DNA from: Clostridium caldaquaticum
GTDB taxonomy: Bacteria > Bacillota > Clostridia > Clostridiales > Clostridiaceae
Reading direction: 5' to 3'
Assembly (NCBI RefSeq): GCF_023806125.1
Contig: NZ_JAMSKT010000008.1
Coordinates: 62,001-126,000, forward strand
Length of the DNA stretch: 64,000 bases
Shown here: positions 63,162-64,000 of the stretch, piece by piece
Layout: each line of letters starts with the position of its first letter
Position numbering within the stretch: the first letter of the stretch is position 1
Program-made: the position numbers and the translations under genes
The notes under the pieces: model-generated
What the model saw: the letters and a program-made list of their open reading frames with translations, nothing else
Databases searched by the model: none
What the model was told of the DNA's origin: nothing

Positions 63162-63594
63162 TAATCTCACCACCCATTTCCTCAAAATCTCTTCTTGTAA
63201 CAAACTTAGTTGATACAGGAAGTTTGTGTGATGCTAGTCTCATTGCCTCTCTAGCAACCTCTTCAGATACTCCTGATAATTCAAATAATACTCTACCTGG
63301 TTTAACAACTGCTACCCAGTATTCTGGTGAACCTTTACCAGATCCCATACGTGTTTCAGCTGGTTTTTCAGTAACTGGCTTATCTGGGAAAATCTTTATC
63401 CAAAGTTTTCCTCCTCTTTTAACATATCTATTTATTGCAATTCTCGCTGACTCTATTTGATTACTTGTAATCCATCCACATTCAGTAGCTTGAATAGCAA
63501 AGTCTCCATAGGCAATAAAGTTACCTCTTGTAGCTTTACCTCTCATTTTGCCACGTTGAACCTTACGATGTTTTACTCTTTTAGGCATTAACAT
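63151..63594 (-). CDS. rplP: 50S ribosomal protein L16
   Basis: 147 aa. It starts [20 protein letters not shown] and has [24 protein letters not shown] and [20 protein letters not shown]. It organises the peptidyl-transferase region. GGAGG lies 8 nt before the ATG at 63594. Confidence 0.98.
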   Translation of the reverse strand: MLMPKRVKHRKVQRGKMRGKATRGNFIAYGDFAIQATECGWITSNQIESARIAINRYVKRGGKLWIKIFPDKPVTEKPAETRMGSGKGSPEYWVAVVKPGRVLFELSGVSEEVAREAMRLASHKLPVSTKFVTRRDFEEMGGEINEG

Positions 63595-63611
63595 AGCGTA
63601 TTCCTCCTTCC

Positions 63612-64000
63612 TTATGCGTTTGCTTCTTCCTTTTTAACTTTCTTAGTTGGAAGAACCTCTCCTTTATACACCCAAACCTTAACTCCGATTTTACCATATG
63701 TTGTGTCTGCTTCAGCAAATCCATAATCGATATCTGCTCTTAATGTTTGTAGTGGAATTGTTCCTTCATGGTATCTTTCGCTTCTAGCTATTTCTGCACC
63801 TGCAAGTCTTCCTGAACATTCAGTTTTAACTCCCTTAACGCCTTGCTTCATAGCTCTTTGTATAGTTTGTTTCATAGCTCTTCTGAAAGCGATTCTTTTC
63901 TCTAATTGTGCAGCAATGTTTTCAGCCATAAGCTGTGCATCTGTTTCTGCATTTTTAACTTCAACGATGTTGATAAGTACTGTCTTATCTCCAACCATGT
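63612..64000 (-). CDS. rpsC: 30S ribosomal protein S3 (5' end beyond the window)
   Basis: Only the C-terminal 128 or so residues are inside the window: [20 protein letters not shown], then the C-terminal S3 domain with [37 protein letters not shown] and [19 protein letters not shown]. Full S3 is about 220 residues, so the gene continues past the right edge with the rest of the S10 operon expected there. Confidence 0.97.
   Translation of the reverse strand, partial: MVGDKTVLINIVEVKNAETDAQLMAENIAAQLEKRIAFRRAMKQTIQRAMKQGVKGVKTECSGRLAGAEIARSERYHEGTIPLQTLRADIDYGFAEADTTYGKIGVKVWVYKGEVLPTKKVKKEEANA

Overview
The window is AT-rich and dense in genes. It looks like a chromosomal segment of a spore-forming, saccharolytic Clostridium sensu stricto-type Firmicute. 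The evidence is strong AGGAGG ribosome binding sites with frequent TTG/GTG starts, a Firmicute-type spc/alpha ribosomal gene order with rplM-rpsI-cwlD and an ECF transporter module attached, zinc-binding forms of several ribosomal proteins, class I Fe-S fumarase, spore-type peptidoglycan enzymes, and a thioredoxin reductase that lacks its NADPH-binding motifs. No tRNA, rRNA or CRISPR array was seen.

Layout. (1) 1-1430: tail of an unknown gene, a c-di-AMP (ydaO-type) riboswitch controlling a SleB-like hydrolase, and a decayed IS3-family element. (2) 1.4-18.7 kb: sugar use. This part holds a GH78 rhamnosidase with an AraC regulator and a TIM-barrel isomerase, a YitT protein, an FGGY kinase behind two AraR-type operators, a YesMN-like two-component system, and a convergent LplBC/binding-protein/GH36 operon. 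(3) 18.9-24.7 kb: ferredoxin-type thioredoxin reductase and thioredoxin, a second adenylate kinase, and a sigma-54 activator with an HPr domain, preceded by a TPR membrane protein. (4) 25-28.7 kb: a beta-helix lipoprotein and an ECF sigma/anti-sigma pair. (5) 28.9-38.9 kb: three GH3 enzymes, one of them circularly permuted and membrane-anchored, with a GT2 and a GtrA-like protein. (6) 39.2-43.8 kb: a LysR regulator, ptsI, and a divergent second HPr-domain sigma-54 activator. (7) 43.9-47.8 kb: a polytopic membrane protein, fumarase and CwlD. (8) 47.9-64 kb: rpsI-rplM-truA-ecfT-ecfA2-ecfA1, then the alpha, spc and S10 ribosomal genes, all on the minus strand, running off the window inside rpsC.

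The most notable system is the pair of HPr-fused sigma-54 activators (21400-23406 and 42157-43824). Each keeps the HPr phospho-histidine (His15) and the regulatory serine (Ser51, equivalent to Ser46). Each lies beside a near-identical -24/-12 promoter (TGGCATGAWAWTTGCT), one driving ptsI and the other a second adk gene. Each promoter has upstream 17-bp sites of the form TTGATA-N5-TRTCAA. This points to a regulatory loop in which PTS phosphorylation state is sensed by a covalently attached HPr domain and controls enzyme I and adenylate kinase. The ptsI gene carries an apparent nonsense change twelve codons before its expected end.

Functions come from motif and family recognition by eye. No database search was run. 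Start codons were moved from the longest reading frame where the ribosome binding site required it.
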